Virus record (IMG/VR): IMGVR_UViG_3300029267_002284
Span: 1-37,791 of that record
Length of the DNA stretch: 37,791 bases
Strand: one strand, 5' to 3'
From: a virus
The notes under the pieces are model-generated. The model was not told the DNA's origin. It made no database searches and saw only the letters and a list, made by a program, of their open reading frames with translations. The translations under genes and the position numbers were made by a program. Position 1 is the stretch's first letter. The number at the start of each line of letters is the position of its first letter. This document shows, piece by piece, positions 22,480 to 31,605 of this stretch.

Positions 22480-25290
22480 ATGGAACAGCTTGGACTATTT
22501 GGGGACTTGACGTTCAATGAGAAACAAGCTGTCTCGGCCATGGGTAGAGCCAGGATGGCTTTCGGTCGATTGAACCAAGCCTCAACCAAGCTTTCGCCGG
22601 CTATGGCCGCCATCGGGACGGCTACACAGAACATGGCCGCAAGATCAGTTCAAGCCTTCCGGAAAATCACTTCAGCAGCAGCACGAATGGCAACGTCCGT
22701 AGGCGCTTCTTTGAAGCGTATGAAAAACAATATGGCGCAGGTGGGTAAGGGGCTGAGCCAAGTGGGAGGGGCGATGAGGAGCGCAGCTATGGCTGCGCTA
22801 CCGGCAACGGTTGGAATGGCCCTGGGAGCGAAAACGGCGGCGAACTTCGAGAGCCAGATGTCGGCGGTTTCATCCATCACACAACTTTCCTCGAAGAACG
22901 CCGAAGAACATGCCGCAAATATGTCGATGCTTGAGAGGAAAGCCAAAAAGATGGGCATAGAAAGCGCCTTCAGCGCTACAGAATCCGGCCAAGCTATGGA
23001 GTATATGGCAAGGGCTGGCGCCACCGCTACCGAGATCGTGAGCGGTTTGGATGGCGTGATGAACGCGGCGGCGGCGGACGGCATGGGTTTGGCGGAAGCG
23101 GCTAACACGATCTCGCAAGTGGTTCGAGGGATGGGGCTAGGCTTTGAGCAATCGAGCCACGTGGCCGACGTTTTGGCCATGGCTTCGGCAAAAGGCAATA
23201 CCAATATTTCGCAATTGGGCGAGTCGATGAGATACGCGATGGCCCAAGCCAAGAGCATGGGCATCCCGTTGGAACAGGTGGTAGCGTCGCTGACGAAGGC
23301 GGCGGACGCCGGTTTGCAAGGTTCCATCGGCGGAACTTCGTTCACGAACATGTTGGTCAAGCTATCGAAGCCGAGCGCGAAGGCGGCGGCGCAGATGAAA
23401 GCTTGGGGCATCAAGCTCACCGATAGCAAGAAACGAATGAAATCGATGGGCCAAATCGTAAACATGTTCAAGAAAAGGCTCGATGGAATCAAAGATCCCG
23501 TAGAAAGAGCCAGAATGGCCACCGAACTTTTCGGCATCCGAGGCGCGAAGGCTTACAGCGCTTTAGCTTCGCAAGGCGGGGAAGCTTTGGATCGCCTCAC
23601 CGGAGCTTTGAAGAGTTCGGAAGGGGCAGCGGCTCGAATGGCCGAAGAGCGCTTGGATAATGTGCTTGGCCAATTAACATTGCTCAAATCATCGGTTTCC
23701 GGATTCTTCATTGAACTCTTCGGGCCGTTGATGAAGCCGATGGCAAAGGCTCTCAAGGAGTTGATAAAGGGCATCAACAGCGTCGTATTCGCCATCCAGG
23801 CTATTAAGGATGTGGGCTCGGCCAAAACCATGAAAGAGCTGAATTCGGCGATGGACAATCTGACCAAGGCCAGCTCGGAGTACGGTTCCACCGTGATGGA
23901 TATCGCTTGGGGCGTGATGGACGCTATCAAGTGGATGAAGGACGGTTGGAATAGCATCGTGTCCACGATCAAAAATGTAGCAAAGTGGTTCGGGGTAACA
24001 TTCGGAAAGAAAGGCGGGCTCAGGGACGTCACCGCGATGATCATCAAAATAGGCGTGGTAGCAGCGGCCCTGGCTCCGATAGCCTTGGTGCTCGGCGGGC
24101 TCGCTTTTGTCATCACTTCCGTAGTCATCCCGGCGATAACAGGGATCTTTGCCGCCTTCACCGGAGTTCTTGGATTGATGATGGGGCCGTTTGGGATCGC
24201 GGTTCTTCTATTGATCAACCACTTCAAAGATTTCAAGAAGGAGAACGAAACTTGGATGCAAGCGGCGTCGAGAGCGTGGAAGGAGTTGAAAGCCTGGGTG
24301 CTCGACGTTTGGAACAACGCCATCAAACCGTTCTGGCAAGGTATGAAAGACGCCTTCGGGCCGATTCTGTCGGAACTTCGGACCACTTGGAACGACACAA
24401 TGAATGTCATCCGGACGGCTATGGATGATATGGGTCTGCAGTTCTCTTGGCTCTCGAATAAAGGCCAAACGGACTGGAGGGAAATAGGGCGAACGGTAGT
24501 CAACGTGATCGGCTCGATTGTGACGGGCGTAGCGAAGATGGTTGGCACCATCGTTCAGTTCTTCGCCTGGATGGCGACGGTGGTGGAGAAATACATCAAA
24601 CGACCGTTCATGAGAGCTTGGGACGGGATCGTCAGATTCAAGAATAGCGTGGTGGAATTGTTCACCGTGGACTTCATACAGGGGTTGAAAGGTATCGGCG
24701 CGCAAATTGTCGACACCTTGATGAAACCGTTTCGCCACGTGTTCATCGCTCTCGAAGGGCTCTTCAAAAAGGCAGGCATGGAGGTTCCGGCGTTCTTCAA
24801 ATTCTTCACAGAGAGCGCAAAGCGTGTAGACCTCGCCGAACGCTTGGAGAAGGCGGGCATCTACGCAACGCCCGGCAACGCCAAACAAAAGGCGGCCGAA
24901 GTAGCAAGGGCAGCGGCGGCGGCTCGGCTCCAAGAGGAAGCCAAGTTTGAGGCCATTCGGGCTCGTGCGCAAAAGAAGAAACGCCAAGCAGCAACAATAC
25001 CTCGCCGCCGGCGCTTAGAATCTGGCACCCAAATGTACGTGGACAAAGCCCGAGAGTTGGCGGCGCTCGAAGCGAAGGCGAAGGGCTCGAAGGCTTCCAA
25101 GAGCAAGGTCGAAGCGGACATCAAAACCAAGCTCGAAGGTTGTATCAAGAACGATATCAAGCTCAATATGGATGGGCGCGATACGGCGGTGGCGACAGAA
25201 AGGCACCGCAAGGAGATCTCCGAAAGAGCGGGGTTCAAGGCCACGCCTTGGGCTCGACAAATGGCCATGGACCACGCCGTGGCGAAGTAG
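22480..25290 (+). CDS. Tape measure protein
   Basis: This 936-residue protein sets tail length and occupies the tube lumen before being ejected. Residues about 110-400 match the TP901-type core: NFESQMSAVSSITQLSS, ATESGQAMEYMARAGATATE, VVRGMGLGFEQSSHVADVL, QGSIGGTSFTNML and FGIRGAKAYSALAS. Hydrophobic segments at about 528-585 (VVAAALAPIALVLGGLAFVI, and the GVLGLMMGPFGIAVLLLI stretch) may cross the host membrane. The C-terminus is basic and helical. The ATG has a TAGGAGG site and follows the frameshifted chaperone gene by nine bases, as usual. At 0.15 nm per residue the tail would be about 140 nm. Confidence 0.93.
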   Translation: MEQLGLFGDLTFNEKQAVSAMGRARMAFGRLNQASTKLSPAMAAIGTATQNMAARSVQAFRKITSAAARMATSVGASLKRMKNNMAQVGKGLSQVGGAMRSAAMAALPATVGMALGAKTAANFESQMSAVSSITQLSSKNAEEHAANMSMLERKAKKMGIESAFSATESGQAMEYMARAGATATEIVSGLDGVMNAAAADGMGLAEAANTISQVVRGMGLGFEQSSHVADVLAMASAKGNTNISQLGESMRYAMAQAKSMGIPLEQVVASLTKAADAGLQGSIGGTSFTNMLVKLSKPSAKAAAQMKAWGIKLTDSKKRMKSMGQIVNMFKKRLDGIKDPVERARMATELFGIRGAKAYSALASQGGEALDRLTGALKSSEGAAARMAEERLDNVLGQLTLLKSSVSGFFIELFGPLMKPMAKALKELIKGINSVVFAIQAIKDVGSAKTMKELNSAMDNLTKASSEYGSTVMDIAWGVMDAIKWMKDGWNSIVSTIKNVAKWFGVTFGKKGGLRDVTAMIIKIGVVAAALAPIALVLGGLAFVITSVVIPAITGIFAAFTGVLGLMMGPFGIAVLLLINHFKDFKKENETWMQAASRAWKELKAWVLDVWNNAIKPFWQGMKDAFGPILSELRTTWNDTMNVIRTAMDDMGLQFSWLSNKGQTDWREIGRTVVNVIGSIVTGVAKMVGTIVQFFAWMATVVEKYIKRPFMRAWDGIVRFKNSVVELFTVDFIQGLKGIGAQIVDTLMKPFRHVFIALEGLFKKAGMEVPAFFKFFTESAKRVDLAERLEKAGIYATPGNAKQKAAEVARAAAAARLQEEAKFEAIRARAQKKKRQAATIPRRRRLESGTQMYVDKARELAALEAKAKGSKASKSKVEADIKTKLEGCIKNDIKLNMDGRDTAVATERHRKEISERAGFKATPWARQMAMDHAVAK

Positions 25291-25299
25291 GAGGGCGAT

Positions 25300-26061
25300 A
25301 TGGGTTTGTTACCAAATTGGCGCGCCTGGCACATGATCAACGTGGATTCGGGCGAAGAGATTGAAGGCGACTATGAACCAACGGATCTCTCGGAGAACCT
25401 ATCTAACACATACCAAGAACATTTCGCGCTCAATCGCTCGAACCCAATCACCCAGTTCCTACACGGCAATTCAGACACGTTGAGCTTCCAGGCTCGGCTA
25501 TACGCAAGCCACATCCTTTCGAGCATCGACGACCAGTTGAAGACGATCAAAGAATGGATACGCCGGCGGGATGACGTGATGAGGCCGCCAATTATCGTCT
25601 TCTGGGTAGGCGATTCCACCATATACCAAGAATGTGTGATTGAAAGCATCTCGGATATTCGATATGACACGTTGACGTTCTTCGGCGCTCTTCGAGGGGC
25701 GACGATGCGGATCAACCTTCGTCAATATGTTCCATTTGATCCGGCGGGCGGCGAGCCTCCGGAAACTCGATACCATCGAGCAAAAGCAGGCGATTACTTC
25801 GAGATGCTGTGCTATCGAGAGTATGGCAATCCGGATCTTGGCGACGCCATCAGAAAGCGAAACCCGGAAAAACCAAATCTACAAGTGGCAGACGTGGTGA
25901 AATTGCCCTCGGCGGAAGCAATCCGGAAACACCGAACGGAGACCACATCGATTCCGCTACAAGACGCCTACGTCAAGAGAGAAACGCCGCAAAAAACCAA
26001 CAGACAATACTACTTCGACGCCCGGAACAGGGCGTATGTATCGCACGTGATTAAGGGGTGA
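25300..26061 (+). CDS. Baseplate/tail LysM-domain protein
   Basis: The 253-residue product resembles XkdP/gp53-type proteins that link the tube to the baseplate. The N-terminal part (about 1-150) is a beta-rich tail domain (LSENLSNTYQEHFALN, IVFWVGDSTIYQECVIESI). Residues about 157-205 form a LysM module: YHRAKAGDYFEMLCYREYG, then RKRNPEKPNL and ADVVKLP, which may bind peptidoglycan or serve as a protein contact. A short charged tail follows. ATG has GTAGGAGGG. The gene sits between tape measure and hub, the usual place. Confidence 0.85.
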   Translation: MGLLPNWRAWHMINVDSGEEIEGDYEPTDLSENLSNTYQEHFALNRSNPITQFLHGNSDTLSFQARLYASHILSSIDDQLKTIKEWIRRRDDVMRPPIIVFWVGDSTIYQECVIESISDIRYDTLTFFGALRGATMRINLRQYVPFDPAGGEPPETRYHRAKAGDYFEMLCYREYGNPDLGDAIRKRNPEKPNLQVADVVKLPSAEAIRKHRTETTSIPLQDAYVKRETPQKTNRQYYFDARNRAYVSHVIKG

Positions 26062-26065
26062 TGAT

Positions 26066-27226
26066 TTGCCGAGCGTAGACGAAAGACTGGCGCCCGTCTA
26101 TGTGATAGACGTAGAAGGCTCGGAGCTAGGAACGGGCGTCACACAGTTCGTGAAACGCGTGGAGTATGAATCTGCCGATGGTATTGCCGATATGGCCAAG
26201 CTCACCATTGTGAATCCCGATTTCACCTTCATCGATGCCAAGATGTTTCAACCGGGGAACGAAATGAGCATCTGGATGGGATACGGGACGGACATCAAGC
26301 ACATAGGGCGCGTGGTTCTAACGATGCCGCGCTACGTCTTCCCGGCCACAACCATCCCATTCGTGGAAATCATCGGTTACACCGCCGATCACAAAATGAT
26401 GTCGAACGCTCCGGAAGGCTCGAAGAAGAGTGGCAAAAAGGGGATCGGACGGGTATTCAAGGAGATGCCATATTCCCAAATCGTGGAAGATAAAGCGAGC
26501 GGGGCGCCCTATAACTTTGAAGTAGACGTTGATCCGACGGAGGAAACCAGGAATACCATACAGAGGGTAGGGCTCACCGACTACGATTTCATCAAAGGGC
26601 TCGCCAATATCTCGGGCTTTATGTTCTGGGTGGAGGGCGACGACCTTGGAATTTGGACGCTTCATTTCAAAGACCCGAAGACGTTCTCACCGGACGCCGA
26701 AAAGCAGACATACACGTACTATCAAGGTCAAGAATCCTCGCTCATTGACTTTGAGCCGGCCTATCTCATCAGCGAAGCAAAAACCAAGATCAAGGTCGAA
26801 GCGAAGGACACGAAGACTGGAAAGTTGATCACGACGGAGATCGAAGAAGAGCAGGGAGCACAACCCGATTCACAATACACCGGAGATCCAACAGAACAAA
26901 TAGCATCGGAACACGTGTCAGCGGCGGCAATCAAACTCTTCGTAGGCCAATTCAGCTTCGAGGCAATTACAAACAAGCGCTTCAAAGATGAAGCTGAGGC
27001 GAAGACTTGGGCGGAACAATGGTTCAGAAGGAACCGTGAAGAGTTCGTGAGCGGGCGAGGGCGAGTGATAGGCGATCAGAACCTTTTGGCTCGACAAGTT
27101 CACGAGCTAGCAGGGCTCAGCCCGGCGCTCGATGGAGACTACTATTTCAGCCGGGTACGACACGTCATGGACGCAAGCTCGGGTTATATTTGCGAATTCA
27201 ACGCGAGGAAGGTGCTATCATCGTGA
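26066..27226 (+). CDS. Baseplate hub protein, gpD/gp27-like
   Basis: This is the hub ring at the tail tip that receives the spike and continues the tube. The 386 residues match the late control gene D family: YVIDVEGSELGTGVTQFV, SADGIADMAKLTIVNPD, MSIWMGYG, IGRVVLTMPRY, and TDYDFIKGLANISGFMFWV, a well-known gpD signature. The start is TTG at 26066 with AAGGGGTG five bases upstream; the ATG at 26061 in another frame closes quickly. The end overlaps the spike gene start in GTGA, so hub and spike are probably made in ratio. Confidence 0.88.
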   Translation: MPSVDERLAPVYVIDVEGSELGTGVTQFVKRVEYESADGIADMAKLTIVNPDFTFIDAKMFQPGNEMSIWMGYGTDIKHIGRVVLTMPRYVFPATTIPFVEIIGYTADHKMMSNAPEGSKKSGKKGIGRVFKEMPYSQIVEDKASGAPYNFEVDVDPTEETRNTIQRVGLTDYDFIKGLANISGFMFWVEGDDLGIWTLHFKDPKTFSPDAEKQTYTYYQGQESSLIDFEPAYLISEAKTKIKVEAKDTKTGKLITTEIEEEQGAQPDSQYTGDPTEQIASEHVSAAAIKLFVGQFSFEAITNKRFKDEAEAKTWAEQWFRRNREEFVSGRGRVIGDQNLLARQVHELAGLSPALDGDYYFSRVRHVMDASSGYICEFNARKVLSS

Positions 27227-28080
27227 CGGCTGTAAGAGAAACATATCCCGCGATTGTGATGGACAATCAAGATGACGAACAACGCGGACGGATCAAAGTA
27301 GCTTGCGCGGCTCTTCTCGGCGACGAAGAGAGCGAATTGCCGATGTGGGTGGAACCGGATTATGATTGGGGTTGGTTCTATGTTCCGGACGTGGACGAAC
27401 AAGTGGAAATCGTGGTTACGACTTCGTCAGATATGGACGAAGCCTATGGCCAATCGAGCATAGACGATCTCGACGTACGCTGGAGGAACAAGAGATATTA
27501 CACGGATGAGGATGCCGAAAAGCCCACGCCTATCCACGAAGACTTCTTGACCAACTACGGGAAGCGGAGAGGGTTCGCAACGCCAAACGGACACATCCTT
27601 TTCTTCGACGACACAGAAGGCAAAGAGAAGATCCAGTTGGTATGGAAGCAAGGCGGCGACAAGTATCAGTATCTGACGATGGACGAAACGGGTTCCATCG
27701 TATTGGCCAATATGAACGGTTCAATCGTGTATCTCGACGCGAAGAACGCCGCGATCATGATAACCGATGAACACGGGAATACGTACACAACAAACGAAGA
27801 AGGGCTCAAGCTCATAGACAAATTCTCGAATATCATCGAGATGAAGGACGGCGTGGTCCAAGTTCTCTCGCAAGGCGAAATTGCGTTGATGGGCGGCGTT
27901 TTGAATGCGAAGGTAGCGAGCTATGACTTGGGAGACGGAGCGGATGAGCCTGTCATGAAAGGAACAACAACGCAGACTCACTTGGATACGCATACGCATC
28001 CGACCTCGATGGGGCCGAGCGGCCCACCGCTTCAGCCCCTTCCGCCGGCTGCTTTGAGCACGAAAGGTAAGGTGTTGTGA
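27223..28080 (+). CDS. Baseplate spike protein, gpV/gp5/VgrG-like
   Basis: This is the trimeric membrane-piercing spike. The GTG at 27223, in a GTGA overlap with the hub gene, is preferred over an in-frame TTG at 27190. The 285 residues begin with an OB domain (ETYPAIVMDNQDDEQRGRI, ELPMWVEPDYDWGWFYVPD, DVDEQVEIVV), continue through ATPNGHILFFDDT, and then a repetitive beta region (GSIVLANMNGSIVYLDAKN, IMITDEHGNTYTTNE) that fits a triple-stranded beta-helix. The end has HTHPTSMGPSGPP, common in gpV spikes. No lysozyme domain is present. The following Leu/Pro-repeat gene overlaps it by four bases. Confidence 0.88.
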   Translation: MTAVRETYPAIVMDNQDDEQRGRIKVACAALLGDEESELPMWVEPDYDWGWFYVPDVDEQVEIVVTTSSDMDEAYGQSSIDDLDVRWRNKRYYTDEDAEKPTPIHEDFLTNYGKRRGFATPNGHILFFDDTEGKEKIQLVWKQGGDKYQYLTMDETGSIVLANMNGSIVYLDAKNAAIMITDEHGNTYTTNEEGLKLIDKFSNIIEMKDGVVQVLSQGEIALMGGVLNAKVASYDLGDGADEPVMKGTTTQTHLDTHTHPTSMGPSGPPLQPLPPAALSTKGKVL

Positions 28081-28388
28081 GCAAATGTACACTTCCGACT
28101 TTACCGAGCTTGGCGTTGCCTATCCCTATGCCGGGACTTCCATCAATACCAAGCTTGCCGTCGTTGCCTATCCCGCCAATCGGGATCAACGTGACTCTTC
28201 CGTCGTTGAGTTTACCAATCCCGGTTCCGGGACTTCCGAGCATTCCGAGCTTGCCAAGTTTGCCTATCCCGCCGATAGGGATCGATGTGACGTTGCCAAG
28301 CCTATCGTTGCCAATTCCGATTCCGGGGCTGCCGAGCATTCCAAGTTTACCGAGCTTGCCGCTGCTTCCGCCGTGTCCGTTGGATTAG
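28077..28388 (+). CDS. Leu/Pro-rich triple-repeat protein coupled to the spike gene
   Basis: The GTG overlaps the spike stop (GTGA). The 103-residue product is almost wholly three 32-residue repeats of the form LPSLxLPIPxPGLPSIPSL plus PSLPIPPIGI[ND]VT, flanked by Cys4 and Cys100. About half of all residues are Leu or Pro. It has no charge pattern of a soluble enzyme and no signal peptide. I recognise the type (proline/leucine ladders beside phage spike genes) but no function. A rigid extended rod, a spike tip or a chaperone for the spike are possible. Competing open frames through the same bases have no start signal. Confidence 0.72.
   Translation: MSKCTLPTLPSLALPIPMPGLPSIPSLPSLPIPPIGINVTLPSLSLPIPVPGLPSIPSLPSLPIPPIGIDVTLPSLSLPIPIPGLPSIPSLPSLPLLPPCPLD
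28101..28388 (+). repeat. Three in-frame 96-base repeats in the Leu/Pro protein gene
   Basis: Units start at 28101, 28197 and 28293. The encoded peptides are nearly identical in units one and two (differences Ala/Ser, Met/Val, Asn/Asp), and the third diverges only at its end. The DNA is much less alike, with many synonymous changes including serine switches between TCG and AGC or AGT, so the amino acid pattern, not the DNA, has been kept. Confidence 0.85.
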
Positions 28389-28454
28389 GTAGGAAAGGTA
28401 GGGAATTGGCGTGAATTGGACTACTATGGGGTTGAGAGGTAGGGAAAGAACCGA
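28386..28454 (+). promoter_or_regulatory. Intergenic motif pair before the 28457 gene
   Basis: The 68-base gap between the Leu/Pro gene and 28457 contains TAGGTAGGAAA from 28386, a second GGTAGGGA around 28397, and GAGGTAGGGAAAGAACCGA at 28436-28454, ending two bases before the ATG. These are near-copies of words in the gap at 20600-20638. The last copy takes the place of a normal Shine-Dalgarno site for the 28457 gene, which otherwise has a weak one. The function is unknown. Confidence 0.4.
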
Positions 28455-28456
28455 CG

Positions 28457-29029
28457 ATGGCATTGAGTAAGAGCACACTTGAGACGGAGTTCAGGAAACT
28501 GATGGACCCTGACTTCGCCCAATTTGCCGGCTTTCCGGACGATGGCCCGGCGGCAGCAGCGAACTTCGCCAACGCATACGATCTATATGCATCAAATGCG
28601 GCGGATGCGAGCGGAGATTTGGTTGCCTCGAAAAACAAAGCCGGCTTCGAGAGCGCTCTTGCCGGAGTCATTTCACCCAATACGCCGGCGGCCGCAATGG
28701 GAGCGGCGTTTGAACAGGCGTTCGTGATGTATTGGACGGGAGCGGTTTTTGCCGTAGGGATACCACCTCCAAACGGAGTAGGCGGAACTGGCTTGTTCAG
28801 CGTAGAATTGACGAGTATGGTCGTGACGGTTACGCCTGGAGTGCTCTTGGCTTCGATTGTGCCCGAATTGTCATCAACGAGCGATGACGGGGCAGCGAAG
28901 GCGGCGGCATTTGCGGATTTGTTTCATACGGCCACGACCTCGGCGGTGATTGTATTGATAACCGGGCTTGATACAACGCCACCGCCGGCTGGCCCGTTGC
29001 CGATTACAAACACCGGGCCGTTACAATAG
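28457..29029 (+). CDS. Baseplate-region protein of unknown function, 190 aa
   Basis: The ATG lacks a strong ribosome site (nearest is GGTAGGG about 16 bases upstream). The Ala-rich product starts with a helical part (STLETEFRKLMDPDF, AANFANAYDLYASNAADA, KAGFESALAGVI) and has a hydrophobic middle (AAMGAAFEQAFVMYWTGAV) and a Pro-rich C-terminus (TTPPPAGPLP). Similar Ala-rich proteins occur near baseplate genes in environmental phages, but I know no function. A structural role in the baseplate is inferred from its neighbours, spike and gp25-like wedge. Confidence 0.65.
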   Translation: MALSKSTLETEFRKLMDPDFAQFAGFPDDGPAAAANFANAYDLYASNAADASGDLVASKNKAGFESALAGVISPNTPAAAMGAAFEQAFVMYWTGAVFAVGIPPPNGVGGTGLFSVELTSMVVTVTPGVLLASIVPELSSTSDDGAAKAAAFADLFHTATTSAVIVLITGLDTTPPPAGPLPITNTGPLQ

Positions 29030-29038
29030 GAGAAGACG

Positions 29039-29419
29039 ATGGCGAAGGGCTTAGCATTGCCGGTGAAGGCGAGCGGGAAAGGCGGCGCTATACTGAACGA
29101 AGGCGACGAACATGCTGATCAAATTATCAGAACGGCGCTAGGGGATTGTGATAGTGAGCACGCTTTCCAGCAAGACATCGGGATCGGCTCGGGTATGATC
29201 TTCGACATCGATGACGAGAATATGAGGGCCAAGGTCTTGAGGAGATTGTTCAACATCTTCAGACTCTTCGAGAACGAGAAGTTGTTCAAGCTCCAACGCG
29301 ATTCCATCAAATGGTCAAGCGAGCAAGACAAGGGAGAAACCACGCTTGAATTCAAGTACATCAACTTGGAGAGCGACGAAACGAAGACCTTTGTTCAGAG
29401 CTACCTGAAGAAGGGATAG
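29039..29419 (+). CDS. Baseplate wedge protein, gp25/GpW-like
   Basis: This small wedge subunit initiates sheath polymerisation in contractile systems (T4 gp25, P2 gpW, related to type VI TssE). The 126 residues have the family features: a GGAILNEGDEHADQII beta-turn-helix, IGIGSGMIFDID, and MRAKVLRRLFNIFRLFENEK, followed by a strand pair ending in YINLESDETKTFV. ATG has a TAGGAGA site. It lies directly before the gp6/J-like wedge gene, the conserved pair in nearly all contractile tails. Confidence 0.85.
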   Translation: MAKGLALPVKASGKGGAILNEGDEHADQIIRTALGDCDSEHAFQQDIGIGSGMIFDIDDENMRAKVLRRLFNIFRLFENEKLFKLQRDSIKWSSEQDKGETTLEFKYINLESDETKTFVQSYLKKG

Positions 29420-29428
29420 GAGAGATCG

Positions 29429-31585
29429 ATGGCTACCACGATCACAATACCGGACTTCGACTTCAGCGCCTTCTACTACCCTGAGTTGTTAGAAGCGTTG
29501 ATCCGATACAAACGGATTCACTGTCCGGAGCTTACTGACGAAAGCGATTATGAGCCCTTCATGCAATTCTTGAAGATGCAAGCTCTTACCGGACACCTGA
29601 GCAACACGCTGGTAGACCTGGTGGCGAATGAGTCCACTCTTCCGACGGCGAAGTTGGTCGAAACGGTTCGCAATATGCTCCGTCTCATCGATTACCATAT
29701 GAGCCCGGCTACGCCGGCGAACGTCGATGTGGTGTATGAATTGAGCAAAGTCTTCAACGCTTCGTTCAAGATCGTCTCGAATCGAGCACAAGCGGCGACC
29801 GTTCGCCAAGCCGATCAACCCGTTGTCCACTTCGAGGCGTTGACCGACTTGAATATGGACAGAACCGACCAATTCAGTTACGTGATAGCGGACGAGGACG
29901 GAACCTTCACGGACCATACCACAAAAGCCAACGACCAAACGCCCGGCGAAACATTCACGCCTTGGGCTACGCCGGCGGCCGGCGACGCTGTGTATTTTAT
30001 GCACAAACACGCGATGTGGGACAAGATGGAATTCGTCTTCGACACTTTCGCGGCGAACCTTGAAGGAGTTTGGGAATATTACGATGGCGAATGGAGAAAG
30101 ATTGCGCCCACCTCGGTCACGAATATGGGCGGCTATCTCCAATTTGACCTCACTAGCTATCTTGGAACAGACAATCGAGCGGGAACGAAGATCCGAGTAC
30201 AACTCAACGAAACCACAAGTTATGAAGAGCTTGAATCGACGTGGACGGGAACGAAGAACATCGTGGAAACAACCGGACTTCTAGGCCAAACGGCGCCGAG
30301 TACAGACCCGGATGATTACACGGTTGGGAGCGATTGGGAAGAGATCGAAGACTTGACGGACGGAACGGTTGGGATGACCGAAGACGGCGAGCTTGAATAT
30401 GTTTTGATGCAAAAGGTCGATGAAAACTGGATTCCGGCCGTTATCAATTCTTCGACCGGATACGCCATCCGCTTCCGAATTATCACCGCCGTAGGTCCGA
30501 CGGCTCCGGTCATCGAGTACGCTCGGATGGATACGGGCAAACAATACGTTCTCAGAAGTTGTACGCAAGGGAGAACGAACACGGAAGAGCCTTTGGGTTC
30601 TTCTTCGGGACTTCCCGATCAACGCTTTCAGACCAACCAAGACTACTTTGTGTCCGGCTCGATGGATTTGGAAGTGGATAGCGAGGAATGGACGGAGGTG
30701 GACAACTTCCTCAATAGCCGAGCAACCGATAAACACTATCGTGTGGAATTAGGGAAGAATGACCGAGCAACGGTGGTATTCGGCGATGGAGTAACAGGTA
30801 AGGTGCCGCCCGCAGGCGTGTCTAACATCAAAGCTGTATATCGGTATGGGTCCAATGAAAACGGCAACGTAGGCGCCAATACGGTAACGGTAGACAAATC
30901 CTCGCTCACCTTCGTGAACTCAATTTGGAACCCGAGGCCGGGCGCCGGTTGGGTCGAAAGCGAAGGAGCGAATCAAAGCAGCTTGGAACGGGCCAAAGTA
31001 GCAGGCCCGGCGAGCTTGCGAACCAAGGATGTAGCGCTCGGCCCGGATGACGTCGAGTACATGACGACTCAATTTGAGGCTTCCGACGGCGCCAAACCAT
31101 TCTCTCGGGCGAAGGCTTTTGAAGAAGGCTTCGGGCCGAAGACTGTAGAGTTGGTTGTCGTAGCGAAAGGTGGCGGCCAAGCTTCAAATGCCCAGTTGGA
31201 AGCGCTCCAAGAATACTTCAACGGGGATCGCTTCTCTTCGCCGCCGAAGAAGAAGCGGATCGTTCAAAACCAGGAAGTGGTGGTTGTGAATTTCACTACC
31301 CGAACGATCAACATCGAAGCAACCGTGTATGGAGACGTTGAAGAAGAGGCGATCACAAGCGCTCTTTCTCAAGTGCTTCAGCCGGAAGCTCTGAAAGATG
31401 ACGGAGTGACTTGGGAATGGGACTTCGGCGACGAAGTTCCAACATCTCGGATTGGCCATGAAATTTTCGACGCCGATCCTGATATCGAGAAGGTGACGCT
31501 GACTACGCCGGCGGCTCCAGTTCAATTGGGAGCGAGAGAGTTGCCAAAAGTAGGGACGATCAGCTTGAACATTGTAACGTCCTAA
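29429..31585 (+). CDS. Baseplate wedge protein, gp6/J-like
   Basis: This is the main wedge protein forming the iris of the baseplate. N-terminal residues 1-110 (MQFLKMQALTGHLSNTLVD, ESTLPTAKLVETVRNMLRLI) and the C-terminal half (VELGKNDRATVVFGDGVTG, SSLERAKVAGPASLRTKDV, LGPDDVEYMT, VELVVVAKGGGQASNAQLE) are the baseplate J signature. The end, PVQLGARELPKVGTISL, is also typical. Residues about 150-390 form a beta-rich insertion (FVFDTFAANLEGVWEYYDG, TGYAIRFRIITAVGPTAPV), making the protein 718 residues rather than about 300-500. ATG has TAGGAGAG. Confidence 0.88.
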   Translation: MATTITIPDFDFSAFYYPELLEALIRYKRIHCPELTDESDYEPFMQFLKMQALTGHLSNTLVDLVANESTLPTAKLVETVRNMLRLIDYHMSPATPANVDVVYELSKVFNASFKIVSNRAQAATVRQADQPVVHFEALTDLNMDRTDQFSYVIADEDGTFTDHTTKANDQTPGETFTPWATPAAGDAVYFMHKHAMWDKMEFVFDTFAANLEGVWEYYDGEWRKIAPTSVTNMGGYLQFDLTSYLGTDNRAGTKIRVQLNETTSYEELESTWTGTKNIVETTGLLGQTAPSTDPDDYTVGSDWEEIEDLTDGTVGMTEDGELEYVLMQKVDENWIPAVINSSTGYAIRFRIITAVGPTAPVIEYARMDTGKQYVLRSCTQGRTNTEEPLGSSSGLPDQRFQTNQDYFVSGSMDLEVDSEEWTEVDNFLNSRATDKHYRVELGKNDRATVVFGDGVTGKVPPAGVSNIKAVYRYGSNENGNVGANTVTVDKSSLTFVNSIWNPRPGAGWVESEGANQSSLERAKVAGPASLRTKDVALGPDDVEYMTTQFEASDGAKPFSRAKAFEEGFGPKTVELVVVAKGGGQASNAQLEALQEYFNGDRFSSPPKKKRIVQNQEVVVVNFTTRTINIEATVYGDVEEEAITSALSQVLQPEALKDDGVTWEWDFGDEVPTSRIGHEIFDADPDIEKVTLTTPAAPVQLGARELPKVGTISLNIVTS

Positions 31586-31605
31586 GCAAATAGGAGGCAA
31601 GGACC

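Noticed and set aside
23553-24551. Long - strand open frame opposite the tape measure gene
   Set aside because: Composition (Ser, Thr, Ile, Pro mix without domains) matches an antisense shadow of an Ala/Lys-rich helical gene; there is no start signal and no neighbours on that strand.
28085-28414. Alternative + frame through the Leu/Pro repeats, and a Gly-rich - strand frame at 27953-28339
   Set aside because: Both are repeats only because the DNA below is repeated. Neither has a ribosome site, whereas the 28077 frame is coupled to the spike stop and keeps its amino acids despite synonymous changes.
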